Origin: Dryomyza anilis
Taxonomy: Eukaryota; Arthropoda; Insecta; Diptera; Dryomyzidae
Assembly (NCBI GenBank): GCA_951804985.1
Contig: OX638134.1
Coordinates: 7,076,790 to 7,140,789, forward strand
Length of the DNA: 64,000 nucleotides
Direction of reading: 5' to 3'
Below, piece by piece: positions 61,540-64,000 of the stretch. The position numbers and the translations under genes are program-made. The stretch's first letter is position 1, and each line of letters starts with the position of its first letter. The notes beneath the pieces are model-generated. The model did no database searches and was not told where the DNA came from. It saw only the letters and a list, made by a program, of their open reading frames with translations.

Positions 61540-62035
61540 TTCTTTTCTATCTCTTCTTCTGACCGAATTATTCTACATTATACCATGAAGCATTCTTTTC
61601 AAAATCTTTGAGAGGAGGTTTACACGATACGACTATTCATATTTCGGTTCGTATAATATATGTATAAAATGTAGTTGGAACTAGTAGTTGTATTTTTATG
61701 TTGAGATAATAATAACCCTGTATTTATTTTCCAAAGAGTCTATAATGCTTTTACTGATCCGACTATGAAGCTTCCTTCAGAAAAACTTTTAAAAGTATAC
61801 ACAATATGTCGTTGCATAATTCGGTTCGTATAACATATAATTCGTAGCTTTAATTTCGTAGCTCTAATTGGACCTGTTATAAACCTGTCTATTTTTTTCC
61901 CTGGACCTTATGATCCAGTAAAATCCGATTATTTCATGATGAATCCTTTGCAAACTCATTGGGAATGTGAAATCGGTATAACATTTCAAATTTCAGTCCG
62001 CATAACCTTTTATAATATTGAATTGCCTTTTATAC
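61540..62035 (+). repeat. Three diverged ~170-bp tandem copies
   Basis: Shared boxes: CCGA(C)TAT...ATGAAGC near 61562-61590, 61758 and 61930; TTTCGGTTCGTATAA at about 61640 and 61824 with TTTCAGTCCGCATAA at 61990; TAATAACCCTGTATTTAT / TATAAACCTGTCTATTT. A separate family from the 60.7-kb repeats. Confidence 0.75.
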
Positions 62036-62399
62036 TTTACATAAAATAAGCTAAAATATACATAAAAATTGTTTAAAACTTAATTATGAAAAATATAATG
62101 TGTACAAAAAATAAAATTTTAAGAAGCAATATTTGGAAGCAGAGTAGAATGTTAGGAGCTGCATTTAAATGTAGTTAAATTACTTAATAGTTTTTTCTTT
62201 GTTTGCTTTTATATTAAAGTTGAGTATTTTTGTGTGTTTTTATTATATAATAATACCTCGGGGAAATGTTTTCGTTAGCTACTTAATTACACTGAAATTA
62301 TTAAGTATTTCGTTTGAATTGATTTTTTGTATTTCTTAGTATGAATTTGCAGTAGTTATTTTGGATCTTATTTAACAATTTCTCCTTAGTTAAATTCCA

Positions 62400-62405
62400 T
62401 TTATT
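62400..62405 (-). promoter_or_regulatory. Candidate polyadenylation signal AATAAA
   Basis: AATAAA on the minus strand about 185 nt past the TGA at 62590, within what would be the 3' untranslated region of the minus-strand gene. The hexamer is common in such AT-rich DNA, so this is only positional support. Confidence 0.35.
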
Positions 62406-62589
62406 GCTTCGTATATTTAACATATTTAGTTGTTTTTTAGTTCTTGGAATTATATTTAGCTGTTGATGTTGTTGTTGGTAATAAAGAAAACTGCCTCTGT
62501 TCGTACTTGACATCGTAGTATGTAGTAGTGCTTCGTAGTTTTATCCAAAAAAACAATAGTAAAAAGTAACTAAATCAGAGAAATAATTC

Positions 62590-62674
62590 TCATGCTATTG
62601 CACTCCCGGACATTGTTGTCGCCTGACGCTCACTCTGTGACTCACGATTGCGATCGTGCTCAGCTGTCTCCGAA
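62590..62674 (-). CDS. Terminal coding exon of an unidentified gene
   Basis: The acceptor TCAATTCCTTTGCAG ends just above 62674. The first base completes a Ser codon split across the intron (phase 2). The frame then runs 27 codons, SETAEHDRNRESQSERQATT then MSGSAIA, to TGA at 62592-62590. It is hydrophilic and rich in Ser/Glu/Arg. A GTGAGT inside the exon could act as an alternative donor. The intron upstream is 73 bp, normal for flies. The region below is AT-rich with no further exon seen, which fits a 3' UTR. Confidence 0.75.
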
Positions 62675-62747
62675 CTGCAAAGGAATTGACTGCGTTGAGT
62701 TTATTTTTAAAACGGTTCTATATAGTTTCAATTTAATCCACACATAC

Positions 62748-62878
62748 CTCGATCGTACAGCAATGGGACTGCCGGGTAAATCAGCCGGATTTGCATTATT
62801 GTTATTCGTAGTGGAGGCACGTCGCCCATTGCCAGACTTAAATGTAAATATCGATTCGTTTTCAATCTCACTTTCGAT
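62748..62878 (-). CDS. Penultimate coding exon of an unidentified gene
   Basis: 131 bp between acceptor TTTCTTCTAACATTCCAG and donor GAG|GTATGT. Starts in phase 0 and encodes 43 residues plus two bases: IESEIENESIFTFKSGNGRR, then a short Asn run (ASTTNNNNANPADLP) and GSPIAVRS. Asn homopolymers are common in fly proteins. Codons are far less AT-biased than surrounding DNA. The frame is closed by stops in both introns, so splicing is required. The protein family is not recognised. Confidence 0.8.
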
Positions 62879-62940
62879 CTGGAATGTTAGAAGAAAGTTA
62901 AAAAAATAAATAAACATACTACAAATCTTGATTTTAAAAC

Positions 62941-63110
62941 CTGTCGCTTAAATCCCAGTCGTTCACTCGATACGGAGCCACAGGACGAACTCTCCGAGAC
63001 GGCTTGCGTTACAGTCGGTATATTTGGCGGACTGCTGGGTCCAGGAAAACGTTTCGAACAGACTTGCGACTGAATGTGCTCGCAAATGCGACGAAAACGA
63101 CGTATGTTAC
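62941..63110 (-). CDS. Internal coding exon of an unidentified gene
   Basis: 170 bp. The acceptor CTCTCTCTCAAACTTACAG ends above 63110. Two bases complete a codon, then 56 residues follow: NIRRFRRICEHIQSQVCSKR, then FPGPSSPPNIPTV, TQAVSESSSCGSVSSERLGF and KRQ. The donor is CAG|GTTTTA, which is weak, but the 62-bp intron, phase match and in-frame intron stop support it. The basic amphipathic start (IRRFRRICEHIQ) followed by a Pro/Ser-rich stretch looks like the cytoplasmic tail of a signalling or membrane protein. That is only an impression. More 5' exons must lie beyond 64000. Confidence 0.78.
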
Positions 63111-63118
63111 CTGTAAGT

Positions 63119-63190
63119 TTGAGAGAGAGAAGAGAGAATATATATGTGAGAGAGAATATGCCAGAGAGAATATATGTCTGAGTGAATAAA
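63119..63190 (-). repeat. GA/CT microsatellite beside the splice acceptor
   Basis: GAGAGAGAGAAGAGAGAAT with three GAGAGAATATATGT units on the plus strand. On the minus strand it forms the pyrimidine tract of the 63110 acceptor. Confidence 0.85.
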
Positions 63191-63459
63191 ATATATATCG
63201 GAGCATTTATTAGACTGCTTAGAATTTTAGGATAATATGGCGTCGGTCATCTTGTATCTGAATCCCTTTTTTGCAATTTCCAACCAATTTTATATATTTA
63301 ATACAAGGTTTGGAGGATATTTCATAACGGATCTGAAAGTGAGAGGCTATATTAACGTTTCTCATCCATTTCCCTAATAGGAAATATGCCAGGGCAAAAA
63401 TCGGGTACTTTAATAGCTATTTTTAACTTTATTTAACCCGACCAGTTAGATGACCAACA

Positions 63460-64000
63460 TTATCTGTCTTCCCGAATTGAGTAAATTGAAACGGTTCTTT
63501 CCTATAAAGGTCTATATAGCATTTTTCGCATATATGTCTCTTTGTCTGGCTATTAGTTTGTCTGTCTTTTTGTTTGTCCCGATTACGGGAAAATCAAAAG
63601 CTATTGATCGCATATACAAGAAGAAATCAGTTGATAAACAACACATTTTGAGTATATTTAGCGTTGTACGCCTAAATGTCTGTCTGCCTGCATTTTTGTC
63701 TAGTTGGCTGTAGGTCTTAAAAGGTAGGTCAGAGACGGGACTGGTAAAGAAGAATTTAAATTCGCTGATCAACGTCATCATTTGATTCTATTAAGCATTG
63801 TGCTCCTATATAACTGTCTGCCTATCTCTCTGCTTTGTTATCTGTTTGTCTGTCTTTCCGTTTTATCTGTCACGATAAACCATAGTAGGTAGGATCAGAG
63901 GCGATAGTTCAGAAGGTAGATCAGAAGAGTGTAAATCAGAAGAGTATAGATCAGCTGGTTAAATTCATCTTTAGAGTCTACTTAGCATTGTTCGCCTATA
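63460..64000 (+). repeat. Decayed ~150-bp tandem repeat in presumed intron
   Basis: TTTAGC(G/A)TTGTACGCCTA boxes followed by TGTCTGTCTGCCTG-like sequence recur near 63509, 63660, 63795 and 63977, with GGTAGGTCAGAG(A/G)CGG boxes at about 63724 and 63889. The array runs off the window. On the minus-strand gene model this is intron. Confidence 0.72.

Noticed and set aside
62301..62513. 70-codon minus-strand ORF with a Gln-rich start as a separate gene
   Set aside because: It lies where the 3' UTR of the three-exon gene is expected and has no motif. It could be revisited if transcripts show otherwise.
62592..62909. 105-codon plus-strand ORF over the same locus as the minus-strand exons
   Set aside because: It is the antisense shadow. 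The minus-strand exons have phased splice sites and better codon usage.
63009..63206. Minus-strand ORF crossing the 63110 acceptor
   Set aside because: It uses a different frame from the phased exon and starts in the GA/CT microsatellite.

Overview
The window looks like AT-rich, non-coding DNA from a higher fly (Diptera, Brachycera). The clues are in-phase introns of 62 and 73 bp, fly-type Tc1/mariner relics, a DINE-1/mini-me-like element with a (GACA/GACG)n tract, and an A+T content that stays extreme outside a few small islands. The species cannot be named from the sequence. There are no bacterial-style genes, no operons and no CRISPR array, and nearly all long open reading frames are translations of tandem repeats.

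Layout. 0.1-2.2, 4.3-5.1, 10.8-11.7, 45.9-47.8 and 48.6-49.3 kb carry one dispersed 19-bp minisatellite; the 10.8 kb block is inverted. 8.0-9.7 kb is a decayed 20-bp minisatellite. 12.3-16.1 kb is a 9-bp array that contains a 1.45-1.5 kb higher-order duplication. 18.3 kb has a tRNA-derived SINE and 19.3-20.4 kb a terminal-inverted-repeat element. 24.2-25.2 kb is a decayed ~180-bp satellite. 26.4-27.7 kb is a 17-bp array. 28.4-32.7 kb is TTCTGCTTTT-type repeat DNA split by a complete but dead 1.3-kb Tc1/mariner element with intact ends and TA duplications. 34 kb is AAGCTTT-rich. 36.1-37.8 kb switches from a 9-bp to an 8-bp TATA-like array. 40-44.4 kb is a nest of decayed DNA transposons. 47.0-49.7 kb is a recent tandem segmental duplication. 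50.9-52.6 kb is a 12-bp TTAGTAC array. 53.4-54.8 kb is a ~160-bp palindromic repeat with a ~0.48-kb hairpin. 56.6-57.7 kb is an 8-bp array. 59.0-62.0 kb holds three more decayed minisatellite families.

Genes. The best-supported gene lies on the minus strand at the right edge. Three exons (63110-62941, 62878-62748, 62674-62590) join in phase through two short introns and end in TGA, giving about 127 C-terminal residues of a protein I do not recognise. On the plus strand, a small exon at 54894-54994 has a good acceptor, an ATG opening a hydrophobic leader, and a GTGAGT donor; it is probably the signal-peptide exon of a gene with very long introns. A 51-codon GC-rich ORF at 38982-39137 is a weaker coding candidate.

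The most notable pattern is that several unrelated minisatellites (17, 19 and 20 bp) each carry a 14-15-bp dyad with 7-bp arms, so the arrays are strings of potential small hairpins. I saw no evidence for a new multigene system. The novelty lies in repeat architecture and in exons missed by ORF-based reading.
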